Below are positions 35,769 to 44,584 of a stretch of DNA of 64,000 bases, in pieces (position 1 is the first letter of the stretch; each line of letters starts with the position of its first letter). This stretch comes from Actinomyces wuliandei (GTDB lineage Bacteria; Actinomycetota; Actinomycetes; Actinomycetales; Actinomycetaceae). The notes beneath the pieces were generated by a model, which saw only the letters and a list, made by a program, of their open reading frames with translations, did no database searches and had not been told where the DNA came from. Both the position numbers and the translations under genes were made by a program. The stretch covers positions 1,240,001 through 1,304,000 of the forward strand of contig NZ_CP025227.1 in the NCBI RefSeq assembly GCF_004010955.1, read 5' to 3'.

Positions 35769-37324
35769 TGGCCGGGCGCTGGCGGGACCGGCCCCGCTGG
35801 CTCAGGGACGGGCGCCCACCCACCCCCGCCGCTGGTCCCACAGGCCGCAGCGGTGGTGGCGCGGCCCCCGACCACAGCGGTGGTGGTGGTCAGGTCCCTG
35901 GCTGCGGCGGTGGCGGGGGCGCGGGTACCGCCTTGGTGGCGTCTGGCATGTTCACCCCGGGCAGGGCTGGCGGGCAGAGCGTGCTGGTGTGGGAGGGGGC
36001 CGTGGCGGCACCGGCGAGCCCGCTGGCGTGGCACTCGGCCACGCCGGTGGAGGTGTTCTTCCACACCGGCCACCACGACTCCACCCAGGTCCTGGTGGCT
36101 GAGTTCACCCGCCAGCTGGACCGACAGCTCTCCGCCCTGTCCCTGCTCAGCGCGCAGCGCCTGCTGGAGGGCATCCGCGCCTACAGGGCACATGGCCGCC
36201 AGCCCACCTCCAAGACCACCAGGAATAGGCGCAAGAAGTTCATGGAGGAGGTCGTGGGCGACCTGGTGCACGTGCACCGCCTCTCCTGGGAGGACGCCCA
36301 GGCCGCGACGCGGGAGGTGGACCGGGCGCTGGTGGTGCTCCACGAGTCCGACCAGGTCACCTACGGCCCCTCCCAGCCCGCCACCACCACCGAGGGGTGG
36401 CCCTCCCTGGGCCACGGGGTGGTCAGCTCCTCCATCGGCGGCCAGGGCAGGCCCGTGGCCACGGTCCTGGAGCAGGCCACCCTGGCCGTCCCAGCCGACC
36501 AGAGGCCGCGTGTGCGCCTGCTGGTGCGCGCGGTGCTGACCGGCTCCCCCGACCTGGCCCAGGACCTGCGCCACGGCCAGGTGGTGCTGGAGCCGCGCAC
36601 CCAGGCCCAGGTGAACGCTACCAGCCCCCGGGGGCCACCATGGACACCCAGCCACCTCGCCGCCACCATCGCCACCGGCCACACCCCCTGGCACCCACCA
36701 CCCGCCCGGGCACAGGAGCCCGACCAGGCGCAGGAGCCCGTGCTCTCGGCCACGACCCAGCCCGGGGCCGGGCAGCCCCACCAGCCAGACCGGCCCGGCC
36801 CCGCCACCACCCAGCCGTCGCCGGAGCCACCCCGGCCAGGCCCCACCCGCACCGGCGCCACCACGCCCGGGCCACCCCACACGGGCACCACCACGCCCGG
36901 GCCGCCCCAGGCGGGCGCCACCACAGCCGGGCCGGGCCAGCCGCCCCGGCCGCTGACCCGCGAGGAGGTCCTGGCCAACATCGCGTCCCACGTGGCCCAG
37001 GCGGCCCGCCAGGGCGACCAGCCCCACACCCCACGCCAGGCCCGGGCCGCACGGGAGGCACCCGCCGGGGCCGCCCGCGCTGCCCGCCTGCGCGAGGCCT
37101 CCTTCCCCCACCCGCCCACCGCCGCCGTACGCACACCACCAGCACAGCCCCAGGCAGGCACCACCCGGACAGGACCCGCCCCGGGCCAGCCGTCCCGGCC
37201 GCTGACCCGCGAGGAGGTCCTGGCCAGGATCACCGCCCAAGCCGCCCAGCAGCCCACCCAGCCCCGCACCCCACGCCAGACCCCCACCAGAAACCGGAGG
37301 CGCAACCACGGCCTGGGCCGCTAA
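35768..37324 (+). CDS. Ntox15/Tde-like DNase toxin domain with Pro-rich repeat tail
   Basis: A 518-residue protein, ATG overlapping the upstream stop (TGATG). Residues 1-75 are Gly/Pro-rich with no signal peptide, membrane span or WXG/LXG domain. Residues about 100-255 match the pattern of polymorphic-toxin type 15: VLVAEFTRQLDRQLSALSLL, EGIRAYRAHGRQP, then the HxxD motif H192-E-S-D195 in LHESDQVTYG and LGHGVVSSSIGGQ. In Agrobacterium Tde1 the HxxD is needed for DNase activity. Residues 280-518 are Pro/Thr/Ala/Gln-rich, with a module RPLTREEVLANI-type at about 393-425 repeated at 476-507. A toxin domain followed by a long tail is unusual, because polymorphic toxins normally end with it. The delivery route is unknown; family assignment is from motifs only. 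Confidence 0.65.
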   Translation: MAGRWRDRPRWLRDGRPPTPAAGPTGRSGGGAAPDHSGGGGQVPGCGGGGGAGTALVASGMFTPGRAGGQSVLVWEGAVAAPASPLAWHSATPVEVFFHTGHHDSTQVLVAEFTRQLDRQLSALSLLSAQRLLEGIRAYRAHGRQPTSKTTRNRRKKFMEEVVGDLVHVHRLSWEDAQAATREVDRALVVLHESDQVTYGPSQPATTTEGWPSLGHGVVSSSIGGQGRPVATVLEQATLAVPADQRPRVRLLVRAVLTGSPDLAQDLRHGQVVLEPRTQAQVNATSPRGPPWTPSHLAATIATGHTPWHPPPARAQEPDQAQEPVLSATTQPGAGQPHQPDRPGPATTQPSPEPPRPGPTRTGATTPGPPHTGTTTPGPPQAGATTAGPGQPPRPLTREEVLANIASHVAQAARQGDQPHTPRQARAAREAPAGAARAARLREASFPHPPTAAVRTPPAQPQAGTTRTGPAPGQPSRPLTREEVLARITAQAAQQPTQPRTPRQTPTRNRRRNHGLGR

Positions 37325-37525
37325 GACCCGACCCACACACCCGCACACACCCCGCAGGCCCAGGGCCGACCTTCCCGTCCGCCGCTCCCGCCTGCCCGGA
37401 GCCTGATGGCCTGCTCGAGCCTTCCCCGGGACGGTGTGCGAGGCTCGGGTACGGCAGGGGAGCACCGGGGCGTCGCTGCACGTACCCGAAGGTCGGAAAG
37501 CGGAAAAATGGAAACCGAATGAGAG

Positions 37526-37556
37526 TGGTCCCCCGGCCTCCTGGGCCGGGGGACCA
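37526..37556. terminator. Hairpin between the toxin gene and the convergent DUF7455 gene
   Basis: Perfect 13-bp stem (37526-37538 with 37544-37556) and 5-nt loop. A run of five A at 37504-37508 gives a distant T-run on the minus strand. It probably ends both convergent transcripts. Confidence 0.65.
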
Positions 37557-37587
37557 TGGACGTCAGTGCTGGACTAGGCTGGGCCAG

Positions 37588-37857
37588 TCAGTCCTCGGAC
37601 AGGAGGCGGTCGGACTCGTCCTGGACGAACAGGGCGCTGGCCTGCAGGGCCTCCGCGTGCGCCCGGCCGTGGTGGGCGCAGAAGAGGAGCTCGCCGGAGG
37701 CGAGGACCACCCGGACGTAGGCCTGGGCACTACAGGCGTCACACCGGTCAGCGGTCGTGAGGGGACGCCTGGTCTGGTCTACGGAGGTGGTGGCGGCAGG
37801 GGCCGCCGTCGCGGTCGCCTCCGTAGCGGTGGAGGCGGTCGTGCTCGTTGCCTTCAT
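37588..37857 (-). CDS. DUF7455-type small zinc-ribbon protein
   Basis: An 89-residue protein with a Thr/Ala-rich N-terminus and the conserved core LTTADRCDACSAQAYVRV...GELLFCAHHGRAH, whose CxxC and CxHH probably bind zinc. In many actinobacteria a protein of this family lies between the primary sigma gene and the second gyrase/topo IV B gene, as it does here apart from the inserted toxin cassette. Its function is unknown. ATG 37857. Confidence 0.85.
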   Translation of the reverse strand: MKATSTTASTATEATATAAPAATTSVDQTRRPLTTADRCDACSAQAYVRVVLASGELLFCAHHGRAHAEALQASALFVQDESDRLLSED

Positions 37858-38113
37858 GACCCCATGACATCACGTCCAGCCAGGCGGCTCCTACCCGGGA
37901 GGCCTCCTTCCGCCCCGGGCGCAGCACCTGTGCCCACGGCGAACGGTGGGAATCCGGGCGGTGGACGACCTCCTGCGTCAGGCTCGCCCTGCGGGTCGGC
38001 GTCCAGCGGAGGTGTCCCTGCTCCACGCTTCCACTGCTCGGCTCGGTCCCGGCAGCGTGGGTGCGTTCCACCTTCCTGTGGCGAGGAAGAACGCCTGTTC
38101 GACCCTCATCCGC

Positions 38114-38119
38114 TAAGGT
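38114..38119 (+). promoter_or_regulatory. -10 element giving a leaderless mRNA for parE
   Basis: TAAGGT ends 6 nt before the GTG at 38126. Confidence 0.5.
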
Positions 38120-38125
38120 TCGCCC

Positions 38126-40510
38126 GTGCCTGCATCCAAGACCGCGACCAGCCGCGCGGACAAGTCTGCCAGGTCTGAGCAGCCTGCTCAGACCTCCTAC
38201 TCTGCCCGTCACCTCTCCGTCCTGGAGGGGCTGGAGGCCGTGCGCAAGCGCCCCGGCATGTACATCGGCTCCACTGACCAGCGCGGTCTCATGCACTGCG
38301 TCTGGGAGATCCTGGACAACGCCGTCGACGAGGCCCTGGAGGGTCACGGGGACGACATCACCCTGGCTGTCCACGGCGACGGGTCGATCGAGGTGCGCGA
38401 CAACGGCCGTGGCGTTCCGGTGGACGTCGAGCCCTCCTCCGGGCTGACGGGGGTGGAGCTGGTCTACACCAAGCTGCACGCGGGAGGGAAGTTCGGCGGG
38501 GGCTCCTACGGCGCCGCAGGCGGCCTCCACGGGGTGGGCGCCTCGGTGGTCAACGCCCTGTCGGCCCGCATGGACGTGGAGGTGGACCGGGGCGGACGGA
38601 CCTACGCCATGAGCTTCCGCCGGGGCGAGCCCGGGGTCTTTGACGACTCCGCCGGACGCGGCCCGCAGTCCCCCTTCACCGGTTTCACCCAGGACTCACA
38701 GCTGCGTGTGGTCGGCAAGGTGAGGGCAGGTGTGACCGGTACCCGGGTCCGCTACTGGGCGGACCCGCAGATCTTCCCCAGGCCGAGCGAGTTCGACGCC
38801 GGGGCACTGCGAGCCCGGTTGCGCCAGACCAGCTTCCTGGTCCCCGGGCTCACCCTGCGCCTGGAGGACCACCGTCCCCAGGCTGAGGTGCTGGCCGCCT
38901 CCACCACCCCTGCTGCTGACGCCGGCAGCACCGACGACGCCGTCCACGAGGCGTCCCTGCGGGTGGCGGCGCGGGTGGCTGCGCCAGTCACGACAGGCAC
39001 TGCTGCCACTGCTGCCGGCACAGGGAGGGGCACCAGGGCGGGTGCCGGTGACCTGTTCTCCGCCAGTGGGCAGGACAGCAGTGGGGACGTCAACGGCAGT
39101 GCTCCTGGCAGCGGGGCAGGCGGCGCCGAGGTCTTCTACGCCCGGGGCGGGACCGCTGACTTCGTGGACTTCCTGGCCTCTGACGGCTCCGTGACGGACA
39201 CCTTCCGCCTCACGGGCCAGGGCACCTACACCGAGACCGTGCAGCAGCTGGACGCGGGCGGCCACCTGCGCCCGGTCGAGGTCGAGCGGACCTGCCTCGT
39301 GGACGTGGCCCTGCGCTGGGGAGTTGGTTACGACACCACAGAGCGTTCCTTCGTCAACATCATCGCCACGCCGATGGGCGGCACGCACCTCAGCGGGTTC
39401 GAGCAGGCCCTGACCCGGGTGCTGCGCAAGCGCATTGAGGCGGACTCCCGGGCGTTGAAGCTCACCTCCCGCGACGGGCGGGTCGAGAAGGACGACATCC
39501 TGGCGGGCCTGACCGCCGTGGTGACTGTGCGCGTGCCCGAGCCCCAGTTCGAGGGTCAGACCAAGGAGGTGCTGGGCACGGCTCCCGTGCGCCAGATCGT
39601 GGCCAAGGTGGTGGACACCGAGCTGACGGCCCTGCTGACCTCCTCCAAGAGAGACCTCAAGGCCCAGGCCCGCTCCCTGGAGGAGAAGATCGTCGGGGAG
39701 ATGCGTGCCCGGGTCTCGGCACGCCTCCACAAGGAGATCACCCGGCGCAAGACGGCCCTGGAGACCTCCTCCCTGCCCGCCAAGCTCGCCGACTGCCGCA
39801 GTGACGACGTGGCGGCCTCCGAGCTGTTCATCGTCGAGGGCGACTCCGCCCTGGGAACGGCCAAGAACGCCCGCAACTCCGAGTTCCAGGCGCTCCTACC
39901 CATCCGTGGGAAGATCCTCAACGTCCAGAAGGCCTCCCAGGCGGACATGCTGCGCAACGCTGAGTGCTCGGCCATCATCCAGGTGGTCGGGGCCGGCTCG
40001 GGGCGGACCTTTGACATCGGGGCCTCACGCTACGGCAAGGTCATCCTCATGACTGACGCCGACGTGGACGGCGCGCACATCCGCACCCTCCTGCTGACCC
40101 TCTTCTTCCGCTACATGCGCCCTATGATCGAGGCCGGGCGGGTCTTCGCCGCCGTCCCACCCCTGCACCGTATCGAGGTGGCAGGCAGGGGGCGGCGTAA
40201 GAAGGAGGTCATCTACACCTACTCCGACGAGGAGCTGGTGGAGACCCTGCGGCGCCTGGAGCGCTCGGGGCGCAGCTTCAAGGAGCCGCAGCGTTACAAG
40301 GGCCTGGGGGAGATGGATGCCCACCAGCTGGCCGAGACCACGATGGAGCCCGAGCACCGTACCCTGCGACGCATCACCCTGGCCGATGAGGCGGAGGTTG
40401 TCCGGGCGGAGTCCGTCTTCGAGCTCCTCATGGGCAGCTCGGTGGAGCCGCGCCGGGACTTTATCGTCCAGGGTGCCAGGGACGTGGACCGGGAACGCAT
40501 CGACGCCTGA
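38126..40510 (+). CDS. parE: DNA topoisomerase IV subunit B (ParE/GyrB2)
   Basis: ATPase subunit of a type IIA topoisomerase (decatenation and supercoil removal). The 794-residue product has the GHKL ATPase motifs ILDNAVDEALEGH (Mg-binding Asn), DNGRGVPVD, and GLHGVGASVVNALS. The transducer domain follows, and the TOPRIM domain has EGDSALGTAKNARN and MTDADVDGAHIRTLLL. The C-terminal QRYKGLGEMDAHQL is standard. An Ala/Gly/Ser/Thr-rich insert of about 80 residues (252-334) interrupts the transducer domain. parC lies 1.4 kb downstream in the opposite orientation, so the pair is read as topo IV rather than the main gyrase, but the gyrase genes are not in view for comparison. Confidence 0.93.
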   Translation: MPASKTATSRADKSARSEQPAQTSYSARHLSVLEGLEAVRKRPGMYIGSTDQRGLMHCVWEILDNAVDEALEGHGDDITLAVHGDGSIEVRDNGRGVPVDVEPSSGLTGVELVYTKLHAGGKFGGGSYGAAGGLHGVGASVVNALSARMDVEVDRGGRTYAMSFRRGEPGVFDDSAGRGPQSPFTGFTQDSQLRVVGKVRAGVTGTRVRYWADPQIFPRPSEFDAGALRARLRQTSFLVPGLTLRLEDHRPQAEVLAASTTPAADAGSTDDAVHEASLRVAARVAAPVTTGTAATAAGTGRGTRAGAGDLFSASGQDSSGDVNGSAPGSGAGGAEVFYARGGTADFVDFLASDGSVTDTFRLTGQGTYTETVQQLDAGGHLRPVEVERTCLVDVALRWGVGYDTTERSFVNIIATPMGGTHLSGFEQALTRVLRKRIEADSRALKLTSRDGRVEKDDILAGLTAVVTVRVPEPQFEGQTKEVLGTAPVRQIVAKVVDTELTALLTSSKRDLKAQARSLEEKIVGEMRARVSARLHKEITRRKTALETSSLPAKLADCRSDDVAASELFIVEGDSALGTAKNARNSEFQALLPIRGKILNVQKASQADMLRNAECSAIIQVVGAGSGRTFDIGASRYGKVILMTDADVDGAHIRTLLLTLFFRYMRPMIEAGRVFAAVPPLHRIEVAGRGRRKKEVIYTYSDEELVETLRRLERSGRSFKEPQRYKGLGEMDAHQLAETTMEPEHRTLRRITLADEAEVVRAESVFELLMGSSVEPRRDFIVQGARDVDRERIDA

Positions 40511-40557
40511 GAACCTCCGGCGGGCGGTGGCAGTGACCGGGCTGGTGGTGACGTGTG

Positions 40558-40577
40558 GTGCGCCGAGTATGGCGCAC
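40558..40577 (+). terminator. Short hairpin after parE
   Basis: Perfect 7-bp arms (40558-40564 and 40571-40577), 6-nt loop, 48 nt after the parE stop. The sequence after it repeats part of the arm (GTGCGCTGAGCA near 40587). Weak terminator candidate. Confidence 0.3.
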
Positions 40578-40748
40578 TGAGCAATAGTGCGCTGAGCAGG
40601 TGGGACAGGCTGGTACGGGCCGCAGGCAGGGAGGTTGTGGCCGCAGTCCAGCGGGCCTGGGGTAGGCTCTGCTCTGGCCCTGCCCTGCCAGCCCTGATAG
40701 CCCCGGACACCTCTGACAGGTCCGGCCCTACCCGAAGGAGGGCGTCTT

Positions 40749-41813
40749 ATGGCTCCAGTCTATGGTTCCCCTCGCGGCGGGGGCTGGTCTCCGTGGACCA
40801 TGCTGCGTCCCGGACCCCGTTCCTCGCTGTCGCGGCACCTGTCGTGGATGCCGCTGAGCCCTGAGGACAACGCCGAGCTCGCAGCTCTCATCTCCCGCGC
40901 AGAGACGGTGGACGACCCTCCCTACCGGACTACCGCCCAGGAGACCGCCGAGTACTTCATCGACCCCACCTACTCTGGTGTCGCAGGTCGTGACGAGGAG
41001 GGGGTCATGCGCGCCTTCGGGCTGGTGCGTCTGCGCCCTGCCGGGGAGATCTACGTCTCCATGACCGGGGTCGTGGACCCGAGCAGGCGCGGGCAGGGGA
41101 TCGGGCGCTCGCTGCTGCACTGGCAGGCCGAGCGGGCGCGCCACCTTGTAGGGGCCGAGCGGGCGGTCTCGCTGGCTGACTCCGCCGCTTCCCGGGCGCG
41201 GCGCCAGCCAGCCCACGTGGTCACCACGGTCCTGGAGGGTGACGAGCGGATGCAGGAGCACCTGAGGCACCTGGGGTTCGAGCCTCGCCGCTGGTACCGT
41301 GAGCTGCGTCGCTCCCTGTCCCTGGACATCCCGGTGGTCGAGCTCGACGGCTTCCTACGGGTCGAGCCGTGGACGCCCGAGATTGATGACGCTGTGCGCC
41401 GGGCGCACAACCAGGCCATAGGTGAGGGCTGGGGCTCGCGGAGCCTGACCCCCGAGGAGTGGGCGCAGGGGAGTGCCTACTTCGCGCCCCGCTGGAGCTT
41501 CGTCGCCACGGACCGCTCCGGCGACCGTGCCCGGGTGGCTGGCTACCTTCGCTCCAGCCGCTACGAGCAGGACTGGGAGGCGCTGGGCTGGAGGGAGGGC
41601 TACACCGACATGCTGGGTGTGCTGCGTGACTACCGCAGCCGACGCGTGGGCTCGGCGCTGCTGTGTGCCGCCATGCAGGCCTACGCGGCTGACGGCATGG
41701 AGTACGCGGCCGCAGGCGTGGACACGGACAACCCTTCAGGGGCGGTTGACCTCTACGAGTCCCTGGGCTACGAGCCCACACGTGGGACAGTCCTCTACGT
41801 CCTAGACGTGTGA
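40749..41813 (+). CDS. Tandem GNAT acetyltransferase-like protein
   Basis: A 354-residue protein with two GCN5-related acetyltransferase folds. The first (about 35-170) has the acetyl-CoA loop VVDPSRRGQGIGRSLL. The second (about 190-354) has MLGVLRDYRSRRVGSALLCAAM and the C-terminal AAGVDTDNPSGAVDLYESLGY strand-helix. The tandem layout resembles mycothiol synthase MshD, but substrate identity is not shown. The ATG at 40749 has AAGGAGG upstream. It converges on parC. Confidence 0.85.
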   Translation: MAPVYGSPRGGGWSPWTMLRPGPRSSLSRHLSWMPLSPEDNAELAALISRAETVDDPPYRTTAQETAEYFIDPTYSGVAGRDEEGVMRAFGLVRLRPAGEIYVSMTGVVDPSRRGQGIGRSLLHWQAERARHLVGAERAVSLADSAASRARRQPAHVVTTVLEGDERMQEHLRHLGFEPRRWYRELRRSLSLDIPVVELDGFLRVEPWTPEIDDAVRRAHNQAIGEGWGSRSLTPEEWAQGSAYFAPRWSFVATDRSGDRARVAGYLRSSRYEQDWEALGWREGYTDMLGVLRDYRSRRVGSALLCAAMQAYAADGMEYAAAGVDTDNPSGAVDLYESLGYEPTRGTVLYVLDV

Positions 41814-41951
41814 GGAGGGTCCTGGACGTGTAGGCGGCTAGCGTGCCAGGCTCGGGCCGTGTGCTGGCGCGCTGCGGGGCGGGCAGGGGCTCCAGCCAGG
41901 CACACAGGGAGGCAGGCGCACTCGGGGCGCTCATCAGCTGGTACCCGCAGG

Positions 41952-44486
41952 TCAGCCGACTCCGGTAACCGGCGAGGCTGGCTGGGTCCCCGAGCCGTCC
42001 CGGCGCTCGTCAGGCTCCGGCAGGGATGTCGGCCTGCCGCCTGAACGCAGCGCCCTGGTGGGAGCCACGCCGACCCACGCCAGCACCAGCTTGTGCTCCC
42101 CCTGGAGGAAACGGTGCGTGCGCACTCCTGCCGTGGCACGCCCCTTGGCCGGGTAGCGGTCCAGGGGAGTGACCTTGACGCTGCCCCCACCGGTGCCGGG
42201 CAGCGTCTGTCCGGCACCGGCGACGGTCACCACCACGGCCTCAGCCACCAGCTCCTCAGGGACGGCGCCACCGAAGACCACCTGGGCCTCGGGGCGCAGG
42301 GACATTCCTGCCATTCCGGCGGCGCCCCGGCCCTGGGGCCGGACCCTGGCGGCCTGGAAGCGCAGCAGCTGGGCGTCGGAGGAGACCAGGGCGAGGAAGT
42401 CGGAGTCGGCGGCAGTGGTCGCGCACACCACCCGGTCCCCCTCGGACAGGGAGATGATCGCCCAGGCCTGGCCGTTGCGGGGCTCGTCCCCGGGGCGTAC
42501 CCGCTTGACCACGCCCTGGGCCGTCATGAGGACCACGGGGTCGGTCTGGGCGCCACCCACGGGGACCAGTCCGACCACCTTCTCCCCGGCGGCGGTGTCC
42601 ACCAGCTGGTGCACCGGGGCGCAGCCAGCCAGGGAGGGTGCCTCCTGGGTCCGCTCAATCTCTGGCACGGCGACCACGTCCATGAGGACCAGGCGCCCGG
42701 TGTCAGTCACGGCACCGACCGTGCCGCGTGCTGTGGCCGGGACCTGGGAGGTCAAGGCGTCGTGCGGGCGGCGGGCACCGGTGCGGGACACCGGCTCGGG
42801 GCCGCTGGTGCGCGCGACCAGGCCCGTGGTGGACAGGAGCACCTGGCAGGGCTCGTCAGGGACGGTCAGGGGCACCTGCGTGCTGCCAGCCGTGAGCGCC
42901 ACCGCCTGGTGCCGGGGGGCTGAGCCTGGCCCTCCCCCCGCCTCTGCCCTGTCCGAGGTCGGGGCTCCTGCCCCCACGACGTCCTCGCCGGAGGACTCCA
43001 GCAGCACGGTGCGCCGTGGCGTGCCGAACTCCTCGGCCACGGCGGCCAGCTCGCGGGAGACCTGGTCGCGCAGCAGGGCCTCGTCAGCCAGCACCGCCTC
43101 CAGCCTGCCGATCTCCCGGGCCAGCTCCTCCTTCTCCTTCTCCAGCTCGATGACGGAGTACCTGGTGAGACGACGCAGCTGGAGCTCCAGGATGTAGGCC
43201 GCCTGGACCTCGGTGAGGTCGAAGACCTGCTGGAGCCTGGTGCGTGCGGCCTCGGCGTCCTGGGAGGAGCGGACAACAGCAATGACCTCGTCAATGTCCA
43301 GGATGGCGATGAGCAGGCCGTCAACCAGGTGCGCCCGCTCACGGCGCCGCTCCAGGCGGAACCGGGTGCGGCGGGTGACGACCTCCGTGCGGTGGCGCAG
43401 GAACACCTCCAGGAGCCCGCGCAGCCCCAGGGTGCGCGGCTGCCCGTCCACCAGGCACACGTTGTTGATCCCGAAGGAGTCCTCCAGCGGGGTGTGCCTG
43501 TAGAGCTGGGCGAGCACGGCCTCCGGGTTGTAGCCGTTCTTGACCCCCACGACCAGGCGGGTGCCGTTCTTGCGGTCAGTCAGGTCGTTGACGTCGGTGA
43601 CTCCCTGGAGCTTCTTGGAGGCCACGGCGTCCTTGATGCGGGCGATGACCTTCTCCGGGCCCACCAGGTAGGGCAGCTCGGTGAAGACGATGCCCCGGCG
43701 GCGTGGCCCGATGGACTCGATGTGTGCGGTGGCGCGGGTGAGGAACTTCCCCCGGCCTGTGCGGTAGGCCTCTCGGATGCCGTCCAGGCCGACGACCACC
43801 CCCCCGGCGGGCAGGTCCGGCCCGGGCACCAGCGCCATGAGGTCCTCCAGGGTGGCCTCCGGGTGCTCCAGCAGGTGGCGGGCGGCGGCCACCACCTCCA
43901 TCAGGTTGTGGGGAGGCATGTTCGTGGCCATGCCCACGGCGATCCCCGAGGCTCCGTTGACCAGGAGGTTGGGGAAGGCTGCGGGAAGGACACCGGGCTC
44001 GGTGAGCGTGTAGTCGTAGTTGGGGGAGAAGTCGACCGTGTCCTCGTCGATGTCCGCCGTCAGCGCCAGCGCGGAGGCCGCCAGGCGGGCCTCGGTGTAG
44101 CGGGCCGCTGCGGGGCCGTCGTCCAGGGAGCCGAAGTTGCCGTGACCGTCCACCAGGGGCAGCCGCATCGTGAAGGGTTGGGCCAGGCGCACCAGGGCCT
44201 CGTAGATCGCGACGTCTCCGTGGGGGTGGAGACGGCCCATGACGTCGCCGACGACACGGGAGCACTTGACGTGGGGGCGGTCCGGGCGCAGCCCCATGCG
44301 GTCCATCTGGAACAGGATCCGTCGCTGGACCGGCTTGAGGCCGTCACGGGCGTCGGGCAGGGCGCGGGCGTAGATGACGGAGTAGGCGTACTCCAGGAAG
44401 CTGGTGCGCATCTCCGTGGACAGGTCGAGCTCGACGATCTCTCCGTCGTCTGGGGGAGGGGCCTGGGTGGAGGCGGACTTCGGCAT
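41952..44486 (-). CDS. parC: DNA topoisomerase IV subunit A (ParC/GyrA2)
   Basis: Breakage-reunion subunit partnering ParE. From ATG 44486 the product is 844 residues. Quinolone-pocket region GRLHPHGDVAIYEALVRLAQ (residues 85-104) has Val92 where gyrases and ParC usually have Ser. Catalytic Tyr130 lies in AAARYTEARLA. The C-terminal half is a beta-pinwheel with weak repeats. The start at 44486 is favoured by GACAAT ending 6 nt upstream; in-frame ATG 44522 and GTG 44525 are alternatives adding 12-13 residues. The next gene (DUF5998) is divergent, 98 nt away. Confidence 0.93.
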   Translation of the reverse strand: MPKSASTQAPPPDDGEIVELDLSTEMRTSFLEYAYSVIYARALPDARDGLKPVQRRILFQMDRMGLRPDRPHVKCSRVVGDVMGRLHPHGDVAIYEALVRLAQPFTMRLPLVDGHGNFGSLDDGPAAARYTEARLAASALALTADIDEDTVDFSPNYDYTLTEPGVLPAAFPNLLVNGASGIAVGMATNMPPHNLMEVVAAARHLLEHPEATLEDLMALVPGPDLPAGGVVVGLDGIREAYRTGRGKFLTRATAHIESIGPRRRGIVFTELPYLVGPEKVIARIKDAVASKKLQGVTDVNDLTDRKNGTRLVVGVKNGYNPEAVLAQLYRHTPLEDSFGINNVCLVDGQPRTLGLRGLLEVFLRHRTEVVTRRTRFRLERRRERAHLVDGLLIAILDIDEVIAVVRSSQDAEAARTRLQQVFDLTEVQAAYILELQLRRLTRYSVIELEKEKEELAREIGRLEAVLADEALLRDQVSRELAAVAEEFGTPRRTVLLESSGEDVVGAGAPTSDRAEAGGGPGSAPRHQAVALTAGSTQVPLTVPDEPCQVLLSTTGLVARTSGPEPVSRTGARRPHDALTSQVPATARGTVGAVTDTGRLVLMDVVAVPEIERTQEAPSLAGCAPVHQLVDTAAGEKVVGLVPVGGAQTDPVVLMTAQGVVKRVRPGDEPRNGQAWAIISLSEGDRVVCATTAADSDFLALVSSDAQLLRFQAARVRPQGRGAAGMAGMSLRPEAQVVFGGAVPEELVAEAVVVTVAGAGQTLPGTGGGSVKVTPLDRYPAKGRATAGVRTHRFLQGEHKLVLAWVGVAPTRALRSGGRPTSLPEPDERRDGSGTQPASPVTGVG

Positions 44487-44492
44487 AGGCGC

Positions 44493-44498
44493 ATTGTC
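44493..44498 (-). promoter_or_regulatory. -10 element giving a leaderless mRNA for parC
   Basis: On the minus strand GACAAT (5 of 6 to TACAAT) ends 6 nt before ATG 44486, and would make the two upstream start codons untranscribed. Confidence 0.4.
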
Positions 44499-44572
44499 GC
44501 CACAGGCAGGGGAGACTGTCATCACGACACCCGACCCGTGACCGCTCCGACGGGGGCGTCGGGCGGAGGTGG

Positions 44573-44578
44573 CACAAT
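44573..44578 (+). promoter_or_regulatory. -10 element giving a leaderless mRNA for the DUF5998 gene
   Basis: CACAAT ends 6 nt before ATG 44585. The first base departs from TAnnnT. Confidence 0.35.
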
Positions 44579-44584
44579 TCGGGC

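Noticed and set aside
35510..37465. 651-residue minus-strand open frame (Gly/Trp/Val-rich) opposite the toxin gene
   Set aside because: Reflects high-GC codon bias of the plus-strand gene; no family character, while the plus-strand frame has the HxxD and SSSIG motifs.
36397..38178. 593-residue plus-strand open frame overlapping the toxin tail and running to the parE start
   Set aside because: Arg/His/Pro-only composition, no ribosome site, and it would cross the DUF7455 gene and the parE promoter.
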